Counted from the first letter of the stretch, positions 51,463 through 60,641 are shown. The stretch: 64,000 nucleotides of DNA from Catenulispora acidiphila DSM 44928 (GCF_000024025.1 NC_013131.1:1302001-1366000), one strand, 5' to 3'. Translations and numbers: made by a program. The notes: a model not told the origin generated them from the letters alone.

Positions 51463-52758
51463 ATGCGTACTGAGCCGCTGAAGGTGGCGCTGCTGGGCTG
51501 TGGAGTAGTCGGCTCGGAAGTCGCGCGCCTGATGACGGCCAACGCCGCCGACCTGGCCGCGCGGGTCGGGGTGCCGCTGGAGCTGGCCGGGATCGCCGTG
51601 CGCCGGCCGAACCGGCAGCGCGAGGTGCCCGGGGTCGCCCCGGAGCTGTTCACCACGGACGCCGAGGCGCTGGTCAAACGGGACGACGTGGACCTGGTGA
51701 TCGAGGTCATCGGCGGGATCGAGCCGTCCCGGGCGCTGATCCTGGCCGCGCTGGAGTCCGGAAAATCCGTGGTGTCCGCGAACAAGGCGCTGCTGGCCGA
51801 GGACGGCGCGACGCTGTACCAGGCCGCCGAGAAACACGGCGCCGACCTCTACTACGAGGCCGCGGTCGCCGGCGCGATCCCGTTGCTCCGCCCGCTGCGC
51901 GAGTCGCTGGTCGGGGACCGGGTCAGCCGCGTGCTGGGCATCGTCAACGGCACCACCAACTTCATCCTGGACCGGATGGACACCACCGGCGCCGGCTTCA
52001 CCGAGGCGCTGGAGGAGGCGACCTCGCTGGGCTACGCCGAGGCCGACCCGACCGCCGACGTCGAGGGCTTCGACGCCGCGGCCAAGGCCGCGATCCTGGC
52101 CGGGCTCGCCTTCCACACCCGGGTCACCGCCTCCGACGTGCACCGCGAGGGCATCACCGAGGTCACCGCGGCGGACATCGCCTCGGCCCGGGCGATGAAC
52201 TCGGTGGTGAAGCTGCTGGCGATCTGCGAGGTGGACCCGGTCGCCGGAAAGGTCTCGGCGCGGGTGCACCCGGCGATGATCCCGCGCAGCCACCCGCTGG
52301 CCGGGGTGCGCGAGGCGTACAACGCGGTGTTCATCGAGTCCGAGTCCGCCGGTCAGCTGATGTTCTACGGCCCGGGCGCCGGCGGCTCGCCGACCGCCTC
52401 GGCGGTGCTCGGCGACCTGGTCGCGATCGCGCGGAACAAGATGACCGGACGGCGCGGGCCGGGGGAGTCGGCGTACGCCGGGCTCACCGTGCGCCCGGTC
52501 GGCGAGGCGCGGACCCGGTACCACATCAGCCTGGACGTGGACGACAAGCCCGGCGTCCTGTCGGCGGTGGCCGGTATCTTCGCGGAACAGGACGTATCGA
52601 TCGCCACCGTGCGGCAGTCCGGCCGCGGGCCGGACGCGACGCTGGTGATCGTCACGCACCTGGCTCCGGACGCGGCGCTGACCGCGACCGTGGCCCGGCT
52701 GCGGGCGCTCGACTTCGTGCGTGACGTGTCCAGCGTCATGCGTGTGGAATCCGAATAG
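51463..52758 (+). CDS. hom: Homoserine dehydrogenase
   Basis: A 431-residue enzyme reducing aspartate semialdehyde to homoserine with NAD(P)H, the branch point to threonine and methionine. It shows [18 protein letters not shown] (dinucleotide-binding), [11 protein letters not shown], the catalytic block [12 protein letters not shown] ... [24 protein letters not shown] and a C-terminal ACT domain ([33 protein letters not shown]), the usual site of threonine feedback. ATG 51463 gives the family-typical [12 protein letters not shown] start; in-frame starts up to 51382 add a non-homologous extension. Separated from lysA by a 147-bp gap with its own promoter-like elements. Confidence 0.97.
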   Translation: MRTEPLKVALLGCGVVGSEVARLMTANAADLAARVGVPLELAGIAVRRPNRQREVPGVAPELFTTDAEALVKRDDVDLVIEVIGGIEPSRALILAALESGKSVVSANKALLAEDGATLYQAAEKHGADLYYEAAVAGAIPLLRPLRESLVGDRVSRVLGIVNGTTNFILDRMDTTGAGFTEALEEATSLGYAEADPTADVEGFDAAAKAAILAGLAFHTRVTASDVHREGITEVTAADIASARAMNSVVKLLAICEVDPVAGKVSARVHPAMIPRSHPLAGVREAYNAVFIESESAGQLMFYGPGAGGSPTASAVLGDLVAIARNKMTGRRGPGESAYAGLTVRPVGEARTRYHISLDVDDKPGVLSAVAGIFAEQDVSIATVRQSGRGPDATLVIVTHLAPDAALTATVARLRALDFVRDVSSVMRVESE

Positions 52759-52784
52759 CTAACCCCCGAGGGAGACCAGCGGAC

Positions 52785-53840
52785 ATGGCTTGGCGAGGCG
52801 TCATCGAGGAGTACCGACAGTGGCTGCCGGTCGACGCCGGCACGCCCGTGGTCACGCTGGGCGAGGGCGGCACGCCGCTGCTGCCCGCGCCGCGCCTGTC
52901 CGCCCTCACCGGGTGCGAGGTGTTCGTCAAGGTCGAGGGCATGAACCCGACCGGCTCGTTCAAGGACCGCGGCATGACCACCGCGATCTCGCTGGCCAAG
53001 CAGGCCGGCGCCGAGGCCGTGGTGTGCGCCTCCACCGGCAACACCAGCTCCTCGGCCGCCGCCTACGCGGTGCGCGGCGGGCTCAAGCCGGTGGTGCTGG
53101 TGCCGGCCGGCAAGATCGCGCTGGGCAAGCTGGCCCAGGCGCTGGCGCACGGCGCGACCCAGCTGCCGGTCGAGGGCAACTTCGACGACTGTCTCCGGCT
53201 GGCCCGCGAGCTGGCCGCGAAGTACCCGGTCGCGCTGGTGAACTCGGTGAACCCGGTCCGGCTGCACGGTCAGAAGACCGCCGCGTTCGAGGTCGTCGAC
53301 GTGCTCGGCGACGCCCCGGACATCCACGCCCTGCCGGTCGGCAACGCCGGCAACATCTCCGCGTACTGGCTCGGGTATCAGGAGTACGCGAAGGAGGGTC
53401 AGGCCTCGCGCACGCCCCGCATGTTCGGCTTCCAGGCCGCCGGCGCCGCCCCGCTCGTGCACGGCGCGCCGGTCCCGGACCCGGACACCATCGCCACCGC
53501 CATCCGCATCGGCAACCCCGCGTCCTGGGACCTGGCGATCGCCGCGCGCGAGGACTCCTCCGGCGTCATCGAGGCGGTGACCGACGAGGAGATCCTCGCC
53601 GCGCACCGTGTGCTCTCGGCCGAGGAGGGCGTGTTCGTCGAGCCGGCCTCCGCCGCCGGCGTCGCGGGCATCCTCAAGCTCGCCCGAGCCGGCCGCCTCG
53701 AGTCCGGCAAGCGCATCGTGGTCACGGTCACCGGCCACGGTCTGAAGGACCCCGAGTGGGCGGTCAAGGCCGCGCCGCCGCTGCCGGACGCCGTCCCGGC
53801 GGAGGTCGCCGCGGTCGCCGAGGCTCTCAGCCTCAGCTAA
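52785..53840 (+). CDS. thrC: Threonine synthase
   Basis: A 351-residue PLP enzyme of fold type II making threonine from O-phosphohomoserine. The PLP lysine is Lys60 in [26 protein letters not shown] binds the phosphate of the substrate and [13 protein letters not shown] the cofactor phosphate. This is the short, actinobacterial/Bacillus-type enzyme without the long N-terminal domain. ATG 52785 follows GAGGGAGA and is 26 bp after hom. Confidence 0.97.
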   Translation: MAWRGVIEEYRQWLPVDAGTPVVTLGEGGTPLLPAPRLSALTGCEVFVKVEGMNPTGSFKDRGMTTAISLAKQAGAEAVVCASTGNTSSSAAAYAVRGGLKPVVLVPAGKIALGKLAQALAHGATQLPVEGNFDDCLRLARELAAKYPVALVNSVNPVRLHGQKTAAFEVVDVLGDAPDIHALPVGNAGNISAYWLGYQEYAKEGQASRTPRMFGFQAAGAAPLVHGAPVPDPDTIATAIRIGNPASWDLAIAAREDSSGVIEAVTDEEILAAHRVLSAEEGVFVEPASAAGVAGILKLARAGRLESGKRIVVTVTGHGLKDPEWAVKAAPPLPDAVPAEVAAVAEALSLS

Positions 53841-53908
53841 GGAACGTTCTGATAAAAGCTGAGGACTGTCAGCTCTCATCTCCCAGCTCTCAGCACGAAC
53901 GGAGCACA

Positions 53909-54919
53909 ATGCCGAGCCCTGTCTTCCGAGCCGCACCGGTGCGCGTCCGCGTCCCGGCCACCAGCGCGAACCTCGGACCCGGCTTCGACTCCCTGGGCCT
54001 GGCGCTCGGGCTGTACGACGAGGTGATGGTCCGGATAGCCGATTCCGGGCTGCGGGTGGACGTCGCGGGGGAGGGCGCCGACACGGTCGCGCGCGACGAG
54101 CGGCACCTGGTCGTGCGGGCCATGCGCGCGGCGTTCGAGCGGCTCGGCGCGCGGCCGCCGGGGCTGGAGCTGGTGTGCGCCAACCGGATCCCGCACGCTC
54201 GAGGGCTGGGCTCCTCGGCGGCGGCGATCTGCGCCGGGATCGTCGCGGCGCGGGCCCTGACCGTCGGGGCGACGCTGTCCGACGACGCCGTGCTGCAGCT
54301 GGCCACCGAGATGGAGGGGCATCCGGACAATGTGGCGGCCTGCCTGCGCGGCGGCTTCACCATCGCCTGGTTGGACCAAGCGGGTGAAATCTCCGACGCC
54401 GTCGGCGCGACCGCGCGGGTGCTGGCGATCGAGCCCGCGCCGAGCCTGCGGGCCGTGGCGTTCGTGCCGGACGAGGGCCTGTCGACCGAGGTCGCGCGGG
54501 GTCTGCTGCCCAAACTGGTGCCGCACGCCGAGGCCGCGCGCAACGCCGGACGGTCCGCTCTGCTGTCCGCTGCGGTCGTGCAGGGGCGCGCCGACCTGCT
54601 GCTGGCGGCCACGCAGGACCGCCTGCACCAGGACTACCGGGCGCCGGCCATGCCGCGGACCGCGGCGCTGATCGCCGAGCTGCGCGGCGCCGGACACGCC
54701 GCGGTGGTCTCCGGCGCCGGCCCGACGGTCCTGGTTCTGACGACGGAAGACCAGGTCCAGACCGTGATCGCGGACGGCATGAAGGTCGCGCCGGCCGGCT
54801 GGCAGGCGTTCGGCCTCGCAGTGGACAACGCCGGTGCGGTATCCTTGAACTCGACCGAAGGCGCGGGGCGCGGGTTGGATTCCGATAAGGATTCAAACCC
54901 ACGCCACGGGGGACTGTGA
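53909..54919 (+). CDS. thrB: Homoserine kinase
   Basis: A 336-residue GHMP kinase that phosphorylates homoserine, feeding ThrC. The motifs are VRVPATSANLGPGFDSLGLAL, the GHMP phosphate loop IPHARGLGSSAAAICAG and GAGHAAVVSGAGPTVLVL near the C-terminus. The length is slightly above the usual 300-310 because of a poorly conserved Ser/Asn/Gly tail. ATG 53909 has GGAG at 53901-53904. The 68-bp gap after thrC holds a repeated CAGCTCTCA (53870-53878 and 53884-53892). Confidence 0.97.
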   Translation: MPSPVFRAAPVRVRVPATSANLGPGFDSLGLALGLYDEVMVRIADSGLRVDVAGEGADTVARDERHLVVRAMRAAFERLGARPPGLELVCANRIPHARGLGSSAAAICAGIVAARALTVGATLSDDAVLQLATEMEGHPDNVAACLRGGFTIAWLDQAGEISDAVGATARVLAIEPAPSLRAVAFVPDEGLSTEVARGLLPKLVPHAEAARNAGRSALLSAAVVQGRADLLLAATQDRLHQDYRAPAMPRTAALIAELRGAGHAAVVSGAGPTVLVLTTEDQVQTVIADGMKVAPAGWQAFGLAVDNAGAVSLNSTEGAGRGLDSDKDSNPRHGGL

Positions 54920-55292
54920 ATGGTGAGAGAAGCGCCCGCGTATGGTTTTCATAGGGACGGCGCATCAAGCCTCGCCGTCCCGTTGACCACCACGAGGTGT
55001 TACTCTCCTGTCGAGCACCTACGTCTCCACTGGTGAGCGACAGCGCGACTCCCTTCCCTTGGCGGGCACGACCGTCGGCGGCGGCGATTTGCGCGAGTGC
55101 GGTCAAGGTATCCCGTGTGAAAGCATCCGCGACTGGCCTGTGCCGATCAAGTCGAGCGCAGCGCCGGTCACGTGCGGGCACCCGCGTCGCAGCCTTTGTT
55201 CCAAATTCAACACAGCTCTTCACAACCAGCACCTGTCCCCGGTCCGCGGCGGAAAGTTCCGCCGCCGGTCGGCGACCAGGAAGGATCGCTTC
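54920..55292 (+). promoter_or_regulatory. Long rho leader with a perfect 9-bp hairpin
   Basis: This 373-bp gap between thrB and rho holds no recognisable gene; open frames in it are short, with atypical codon use. GGGACGGCG (54954-54962) pairs perfectly with CGCCGTCCC (54973-54981) over a 10-nt loop and probably ends the thr transcript. TTGACC (54983-54988) and TACTCT (55001-55006) lie directly behind it and mark a possible rho promoter, though their spacing of 12 bp is too short for a pair. A leader of up to 290 nt would then precede rho; autogenous Rho-dependent attenuation in such leaders is known in other bacteria. Confidence 0.5.
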
Positions 55293-57299
55293 GTGAGCGA
55301 CACCACGACTGAATCCCCCGCCACCGCCCCCGCCGGGCGTGCCGGCAAGGGGCTGTCCTCGATGCTGCTCCCCGAGCTCCAGGCCTACGCCGTGAGCCTG
55401 GGGATCACCGGTACCGCGCGGATGCGCAAGGGCCAGCTCGTCGAGGCAATTCAGGAGAAGAACAACGGCGGGGCCAAGGCCGAGCCCGCCGCCGCGGCGG
55501 CGCCCGCGCGGACCACCGCGCGCCGTACCCGGGCCAGCAACACCGCCGCCGCGGCCGAGAAGGCCGCCGCGGAGCAGACCTCTGAGGTCCGCGCCGACAT
55601 CCCCGTGCAGCCGCAGCGCGAGCGGGTCGAGAAGGCCGCCGCCGAGCCGGCCGCGCGCGCCGAGCGCACGGAGCGTGCCGAGCGGGCCGAGCGGGCCGAG
55701 CGCGGCGCCGACCGGGCCGAGCGCACCGAGCGGGCCGCCAAGGCCGCCGAGGGCGCGGTGGCCACCGCCGAGGGCCAGGCGCCCGCCGCCGCGGCTACCG
55801 CGACCGCCACGGCCGAGGGCGGCCAGGCCGGCCAGTCCGCGCAGGGCGGCCAGGGCGAGGGCGACCAGCAGCGCAACCGCCGCGAGCGCACCAACAGCAA
55901 CAACAACCGCCGGGACCGCGACCGCGGACGCGGCGGCGAGGGCGGCGGCGACCGCCAGCAGAACTCCGGCGGCGGCCAGAACCAGAATCAGAATCAGAAC
56001 CAGAGCCAGAACTCCGGCGGAGGCGGCGATGACTTCGACGACCGCCGCGGCGGCAACCGGCGCACCCGGGACCGCAACCGCAACCGCGAGGACCGGCAGA
56101 ACCGCCGCAACAACCGCAACCGCGGCGAGGGCGGCTCGGAGGTCGACACCACGATCAGCGACGACGACGTCCTGATCCCGGTCGGCGGCATCGTCGACAT
56201 CCTGGACAACTACGCCTTCGTGCGGACCTCCGGTTACCTGCCCGGCCCGGACGACGTCTACGTCTCCCTGGCCATGGTCCGCAAGAACAACCTGCGCAAG
56301 GGCGACGCCGTCACCGGCGTCATCCGTGCCCCGCAGGAGGGCGAGCGCCGCGAGAAGTTCAACGCCCTGGTGCGCCTGGACTCGGTCAACGGCCTGGAGC
56401 CGAGTTCCTCGCGCCAGCGTCCTGAGTTCAACAAGCTCACCCCGCTGTACCCGCAGGACCGGCTCCGCCTGGAGACCGAGCCCCACATCCTGACCACGCG
56501 CATCATCGACATGATCGCGCCGATCGGGAAGGGCCAGCGCGGTCTGATCGTGGCGCCGCCGAAGACCGGCAAGACCATGATCATGCAGGCGGTCGCCAAC
56601 GCGATCACCCAGAACAACCCCGAGTGCCACCTGATGGTGGTGCTGGTCGACGAGCGGCCCGAAGAGGTCACCGACATGCAGCGCTCGGTGAAGGGCGAGG
56701 TCATCGCCTCGACCTTCGACCGGCCCGCCGAGGACCACACCACGGTCGCCGAACTGGCCATCGAGCGCGCCAAGCGCCTGGTGGAGCTCGGCCACGACGT
56801 GGTGGTCCTGCTGGACTCGATCACCCGCCTGGGCCGCGCCTACAACACCAGCGCCCCGGCCTCCGGCCGCATCCTCACCGGCGGTATGGACAGCCAGGCG
56901 ATGTACCCGCCGAAGAAGTTCTTCGGCGCGGCGCGCAACATCGAGAACGGCGGCTCGCTGACCATCCTGGCGACCGCGCTGGTGGAGACCGGCTCCCGCC
57001 TCGACGAGGTGATCTTCGAGGAGTTCAAGGGCACCGGCAACATGGAGCTGCGGCTGGACCGCAAGCTCGCCGACAAGCGCATCTTCCCGGCGGTCGACGT
57101 CGACCCCTCGAGCACGCGCAAGGAGGAGCTGCTCCTCGGCGCCGAGGAGCTCAGCATCGTCTGGAAGCTCCGCCGCGTCCTGCACGCGCTGGACCAGCAG
57201 CAGGCGATGGAGCTCCTGCTGGACCGGATGAAGAAGACCAAGTCCAACGCCGAGTTCCTGATGACCATCCAGAAGACGGCGGTCGGTCCGCAGGACTAG
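55293..57299 (+). CDS. rho: Transcription termination factor Rho, with large low-complexity insertion
   Basis: A 668-residue hexameric RNA translocase. Residues about 20-58 are the Rho N-terminal helical domain (LSSMLLPELQAYAVSLGITGTARMRKGQLVEAI). About 58-286 form an insertion, first Ala/Glu/Arg-rich (repeats of AERTERAERAER), then Arg/Asn/Gln/Gly-rich including a NQ tract. The cold-shock RNA-binding domain (VGGIVDILDNYAFVRTSGYLPGPDDVYVS) and the RecA-like ATPase follow, with P-loop APPKTGKTMIMQ, LVDERPEEVTDM and the Q/R-loop region. GTG 55293 has AGGAAGGA upstream and places the Rho_N domain correctly. High-GC actinobacteria normally have such insertions, which help RNA binding. Confidence 0.98.
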   Translation: MSDTTTESPATAPAGRAGKGLSSMLLPELQAYAVSLGITGTARMRKGQLVEAIQEKNNGGAKAEPAAAAAPARTTARRTRASNTAAAAEKAAAEQTSEVRADIPVQPQRERVEKAAAEPAARAERTERAERAERAERGADRAERTERAAKAAEGAVATAEGQAPAAAATATATAEGGQAGQSAQGGQGEGDQQRNRRERTNSNNNRRDRDRGRGGEGGGDRQQNSGGGQNQNQNQNQSQNSGGGGDDFDDRRGGNRRTRDRNRNREDRQNRRNNRNRGEGGSEVDTTISDDDVLIPVGGIVDILDNYAFVRTSGYLPGPDDVYVSLAMVRKNNLRKGDAVTGVIRAPQEGERREKFNALVRLDSVNGLEPSSSRQRPEFNKLTPLYPQDRLRLETEPHILTTRIIDMIAPIGKGQRGLIVAPPKTGKTMIMQAVANAITQNNPECHLMVVLVDERPEEVTDMQRSVKGEVIASTFDRPAEDHTTVAELAIERAKRLVELGHDVVVLLDSITRLGRAYNTSAPASGRILTGGMDSQAMYPPKKFFGAARNIENGGSLTILATALVETGSRLDEVIFEEFKGTGNMELRLDRKLADKRIFPAVDVDPSSTRKEELLLGAEELSIVWKLRRVLHALDQQQAMELLLDRMKKTKSNAEFLMTIQKTAVGPQD

Positions 57300-57333
57300 A
57301 CGGTCCGCGGGACTAGTCGGTCCGCAGGACTGA
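57284..57333 (+). repeat. Three tandem 17-bp palindromic units at the rho 3' end
   Basis: CGGTCCGCAGGACTAG (57284-57299), CGGTCCGCGGGACTAG (57301-57316) and CGGTCCGCAGGACTGA (57318-57333) repeat with a period of exactly 17 bp. Each unit contains the inverted repeat GTCC-GCR-GGAC. The first unit includes the rho stop codon. The repeats can fold singly or with one another and are the likely end of the rho message, or a protein-binding array. Confidence 0.85.
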
Positions 57334-57360
57334 CGGTTCCCAACGCGAGTACCGAGTAAG

Positions 57361-57391
57361 TAAGGTGGCCGGGGTGACGATCACCCCGGCC
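57361..57391 (+). promoter_or_regulatory. Leaderless promoter with an 11-bp perfect palindrome at the hydrolase start
   Basis: TAAGGT (57361-57366) is a -10-like hexamer. GGCCGGGGTGA (57367-57377) and TCACCCCGGCC (57381-57391) are perfect complements with a 3-nt loop, covering the predicted transcription start and the GTG start codon at 57374. It may be an operator, or an mRNA hairpin that hides the start codon of a leaderless message. Confidence 0.6.
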
Positions 57392-58159
57392 CCTCATCCG
57401 TATGGACCGCATCCCTCCCAGGTCGCCGACTTGTTCGTGCCCGAGGGCGAGGGCCCGTTCCCGGTCGTGGTGCTGATCCACGGCGGGTTCTGGCGCACCC
57501 CCTTCGACCGGGAGCTGATGGAGCCGTTGGCCGAGGATCTGGCCGAGCGCGGATTCGCGGCCTGGAACGTCGACTACCGCCGCGTCGGCGACGGCGGCGG
57601 GGGCGAGGCCTGGCGCGTGACCCTCGACGACGTCGCGGCGTCCCTGGACCAGCTCGGCGCCCTTTCCGGCGAATTCCCCCTCGACACCGACCGGACCGCG
57701 TTGGTCGGCCACTCCGCCGGCGGTCATCTGGCGCTGTGGCTCTCCTCGGAGTTCCAGGTCGCCGCCGCGGTCTCGCAGGCCGGCGTGGCGAACCTGTACG
57801 ACGCGGCCGCCGAGCGCCTCGGCGTCGGCTCCCCGCGCGAGGGTCTGGGCGTCCTGGACGTGCCGGCGACGATGGAGTTCCTCGGCGGCGGACCGGAACA
57901 GGTCCCGGACCGCTACGCCGCAGCCTCGCCCTCGGCGCTGCTGCCGCTGGAGACCCCGCTTCTGCTTATACACGGCGACGAGGACGACCGCGTCCCGATC
58001 TCCCAGTCCCGGAACTTCGCCGACGCCGCCCGCGAGTCCGGCGACGAGGTCGAGGTCGCCGAGTTCCCCGGGATGGGGCACTTCGAAGTGCTCGACCCGA
58101 AGCACGCGAGCTGGGGGCGCACGATCGACTTCCTGGAGCGGGTGCTGGCGCCGGAGTAG
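57374..58159 (+). CDS. Alpha/beta hydrolase with HGGxW motif (kynurenine-formamidase-like)
   Basis: A 261-residue alpha/beta hydrolase. The oxyanion motif is HGGFW, as in arylformamidases and related esterases; the nucleophile elbow is VGHSAGGHLAL, the acid is in LLIHGDEDDRVPI and the final His in FPGMGHFEVLDP. All triad members are present, so it should be active on an ester or formamide. GTG 57374 is chosen since it lies seven bases after a TAAGGT -10 hexamer (leaderless pattern); GTG 57365 is the alternative. It separates rho from rpmE and is not part of the core translation block. Confidence 0.85.
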   Translation: MTITPAPHPYGPHPSQVADLFVPEGEGPFPVVVLIHGGFWRTPFDRELMEPLAEDLAERGFAAWNVDYRRVGDGGGGEAWRVTLDDVAASLDQLGALSGEFPLDTDRTALVGHSAGGHLALWLSSEFQVAAAVSQAGVANLYDAAAERLGVGSPREGLGVLDVPATMEFLGGGPEQVPDRYAAASPSALLPLETPLLLIHGDEDDRVPISQSRNFADAARESGDEVEVAEFPGMGHFEVLDPKHASWGRTIDFLERVLAPE

Positions 58160-58220
58160 GGCGGCCCGCCAAGCGCCGGTCCGCGGTGCCGCGCGCCTGC
58201 GCCGCACCTCGGACGGGCGT

Positions 58221-58246
58221 GGAATAACCACCCCCCGCGGCCCGTT
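58221..58246 (+). promoter_or_regulatory. Sigma-R-type promoter of rpmE
   Basis: GGAAT (58221-58225) and GTT (58244-58246) are separated by exactly 18 bases, matching the GGAAT-N18-GTT pattern of actinobacterial sigma-R/SigH (thiol-oxidative stress) promoters. It lies about 75 bp before the rpmE start. In Streptomyces coelicolor rpmE is a known sigma-R target, which supports this reading. Confidence 0.75.
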
Positions 58247-58321
58247 AAGATGGTTCGTCGGTCCCGGTTCACCCCACAGCAGTGGAGACCCGGCGGCCAC
58301 TCGACCTCAAGGAGCCGAAAC

Positions 58322-58540
58322 ATGAAGCCCGACATCCACCCGAGCTATCAGGTCACGACCGTGACCTGCGGCTGCGGCGCGTCGTTCGAGACGCACAGCA
58401 CCGCGCCCAACGGCGTGATCCACGCCGAAGTGTGCTCGCAGTGCCACCCGTTCTACACCGGCAAGCAGAAGATCCTCGACACCGGCGGCCGCGTGGCGCG
58501 CTTCGAGGCTCGTTTCGGTAAGAAGGACGCCAGCAAGTAG
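58322..58540 (+). CDS. rpmE: 50S ribosomal protein L31 (zinc-containing form)
   Basis: A 72-residue L31 of the C+ type with the four zinc ligands Cys16, Cys18, Cys38 and Cys41 ([12 protein letters not shown] and [11 protein letters not shown]). L31 bridges the ribosomal subunits. ATG 58322 follows AAGGAG. Zinc release from the cysteine cluster under oxidation makes its sigma-R-type promoter meaningful. It is followed by a strong GC-rich hairpin and then prfA. Confidence 0.98.
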   Translation: MKPDIHPSYQVTTVTCGCGASFETHSTAPNGVIHAEVCSQCHPFYTGKQKILDTGGRVARFEARFGKKDASK

Positions 58541-58545
58541 CGCGT

Positions 58546-58606
58546 GCGGCGGCGCCGGCGGCCGTGGACCCTTCGGTCCCGGGCCGGCGCCGCCGTTTGT
58601 CGTTTG
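58546..58606 (+). terminator. GC-rich hairpin terminator after rpmE
   Basis: GGCGGCGCCGGC (58548-58559) pairs perfectly with GCCGGCGCCGCC (58583-58594); the loop holds an inner stem GGACC/GGTCC. GTTTGTCGTTTGT follows. It begins six bases after the rpmE stop and lies 36 bp before the prfA start. It may act as an attenuator that lets part of transcription reach prfA. Confidence 0.85.
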
Positions 58607-58641
58607 TGGAGGCTGTCCGGATTTCTAGGTGAGGACGTGAC

Positions 58642-59712
58642 ATGTTCGAGGTCATCGACGACCTGCTCGCCGAATACGCCGAGCTGGGGACGAGGCTGGC
58701 GGACCCGTCCGTGCACGCCGACGCGGACGTCGCGCGCAAGCTGGGAAAGCGGTATGCCGAGCTCGGTCCGATCGCCGAGACGTACCGGGAGTACACCTCG
58801 GTCAGCGACGACATCACCGCGGCCGAGGAGCTGAGCGCCGAGGACCCCGCCTTCGGCGAGGAGATCCCGGGGCTGCAGGAGCGCCGCACGGCGCTGGAGG
58901 AGCGGCTGCAGAAGCTGCTGATCCCGCGCGACCCGATGGACGAGAAGAACGTCATCCTGGAGATCAAGGGCGGCGAGGGCGGGCAGGAGTCCATGCTCTT
59001 CGCCGGCGACCTGCTGCGGATGTACATGCGCTTCGCCGAGCGTCAGCACTGGAAGACCGAGATCCTGGAGTCCACCGAGTCCGATCTCGGCGGCTACAAG
59101 GACGTCCAGGTGGCGGTCAAGGGCCGGGTGAACGAGGCCGGCGAGGGCGTCTGGGCCCGGCTGAAGTACGAGGGCGGCGTGCACCGCGTGCAGCGCGTCC
59201 CGGTCACCGAGTCCCAGGGCCGGATCCACACCTCGGCGGCGGGCGTCCTGGTCCTGCCCGAAGCCGAGGACGTCGAGGTCGAGATCAACGCCAACGACCT
59301 GCGCATCGACGTCTTCCGCTCCTCCGGTCCGGGCGGCCAGTCGGTCAACACCACCGACTCCGCGGTCCGCATCACCCACCTTCCCACCGGCGTGGTGGTC
59401 AGCTGCCAGAACGAGAAGTCGCAGCTGCAGAACAAGGAGTCGGCGATGCGCATCCTGCGGGCCCGCCTGCTGGCGGTGGCGCAGGAGGAGGCCGACCGGG
59501 AGGCCTCTGACACCCGCAAGTCGCAGATCCGCACGATGGACCGCTCCGAGCGCATCCGCACCTACAACTTCCCGGAGAACCGCATCAGCGACCACCGGGT
59601 CGGCTACAAGTCGTACAACCTGGACCAGGTGCTCGACGGCGATCTGGACGCGGTCATCCAGGCCTGCGTCGAGGCCGACACCGCCGCGAAGCTCGCGGCC
59701 GGAGGAAACTGA
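58642..59712 (+). CDS. prfA: Peptide chain release factor 1
   Basis: A 356-residue class I release factor that recognises UAA and UAG. The catalytic GGQ is at residues 231-233 ([16 protein letters not shown]). The N-terminal helical domain, KGGEGGQES and [20 protein letters not shown] are conventional. It starts with ATG 58642, preceded by GTGAGGACGTGAC. The methyltransferase acting on this GGQ glutamine is encoded 17 bp downstream. Confidence 0.98.
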   Translation: MFEVIDDLLAEYAELGTRLADPSVHADADVARKLGKRYAELGPIAETYREYTSVSDDITAAEELSAEDPAFGEEIPGLQERRTALEERLQKLLIPRDPMDEKNVILEIKGGEGGQESMLFAGDLLRMYMRFAERQHWKTEILESTESDLGGYKDVQVAVKGRVNEAGEGVWARLKYEGGVHRVQRVPVTESQGRIHTSAAGVLVLPEAEDVEVEINANDLRIDVFRSSGPGGQSVNTTDSAVRITHLPTGVVVSCQNEKSQLQNKESAMRILRARLLAVAQEEADREASDTRKSQIRTMDRSERIRTYNFPENRISDHRVGYKSYNLDQVLDGDLDAVIQACVEADTAAKLAAGGN

Positions 59713-59729
59713 GGCGGCGGGACAGACCG

Positions 59730-60641
59730 GTGAGCGATTCCACTCCGGTGACACAGGACCCGACGGGCCCGCCCCAGGCCGGGAAGCCTCTGTCACTGCT
59801 GCGCGCTGAGATCGCGCAGGCATCCTTGCGCCTGGCCGAGGCCGGCGTCGGTTCCCCGCGCCACGACGCGGAGGAACTGGCGGCCTGGGTCCACGGCGTG
59901 CGCCGCACCGACCTGCACCGCGTCCCCGACCACGACTTCGACGCGCGGTACTGGGAGGTCATCGCCCGCCGCGCGAACCGCGAGCCGCTGCAGCACATCA
60001 CCGGTGCGGCCTATTTCAGGTATCTGGAGCTGGCCGTCGGTCCCGGCGTGTTCGTCCCGCGCCCGGAGACCGAGGTGATGGTCGGCTGGGCGATCGACAA
60101 GCTGCGGGCGCTGGACGTCGCCGAGCCGCTGATCGTGGACCTGTGCACCGGCTCGGGGGCGATCGCTCTGTCCATAGCGCAGGAAGTCCCGCGCGCCCGC
60201 GTGCACGCCGTGGAGCTGTCAGAGGACGCCTATACCTGGGCCTCTCGCAACATCGCCGCCTCCGAGGCCGGCGAGCGCGTGACGCTGCACCTGGCGGACG
60301 CGGTGACGGCGCTGCCGGAACTGGACGGCCGGGTGGACGTGGTGGTGTCGAACCCGCCCTACATCCCGCTGACCGAGTGGGAGTACGTCGCCCCCGAAGC
60401 CCGCGACCACGATCCCGAACTGGCGCTGTTCTCCGGTCCGGACGGCTTGGACCTCATCCGCGGTCTGGAGCGCACGGCGCAGCGGCTGCTCAAGCCCGGC
60501 GGCTGGTCGGCGTTCGAGCACTCGGACAAGCAGGGCGGCGAGGTGCAGCGCATCTTCTTGGAGGAGCGCGGCTGGGCCGAGGCGTCGGACCACCGGGATC
60601 TGACGAACCGGCCGCGGTTCGTGACGGCCCGCAAGGGCTAA
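59730..60641 (+). CDS. prmC: Peptide chain release factor N5-glutamine methyltransferase
   Basis: A 303-residue SAM-dependent enzyme that methylates the GGQ glutamine of release factors. It has the catalytic NPPY motif at residues 208-211 (VSNPPYIPLTEWE), the SAM loop LIVDLCTGSGAIALSIA and an N-terminal helical substrate domain (LAEAGVGSPRHDAEELAAWVHG, YFRYLELAVGPGVFVPRPETE). GTG 59730 is adopted; the ribosome-binding site is weak. The prfA-prmC order is the standard one. Confidence 0.97.
   Translation: MSDSTPVTQDPTGPPQAGKPLSLLRAEIAQASLRLAEAGVGSPRHDAEELAAWVHGVRRTDLHRVPDHDFDARYWEVIARRANREPLQHITGAAYFRYLELAVGPGVFVPRPETEVMVGWAIDKLRALDVAEPLIVDLCTGSGAIALSIAQEVPRARVHAVELSEDAYTWASRNIAASEAGERVTLHLADAVTALPELDGRVDVVVSNPPYIPLTEWEYVAPEARDHDPELALFSGPDGLDLIRGLERTAQRLLKPGGWSAFEHSDKQGGEVQRIFLEERGWAEASDHRDLTNRPRFVTARKG

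Noticed and set aside
53841-53908. Riboswitch or T-box between thrC and thrB
   Set aside because: The 68-bp gap is too short and has only a repeated CAGCTCTCA; no conserved aptamer pattern is visible.
54920-55292. Small gene in the rho leader
   Set aside because: Open frames here have no ribosome-binding site, odd composition and no recognisable domain; the region fits a leader with a hairpin better.
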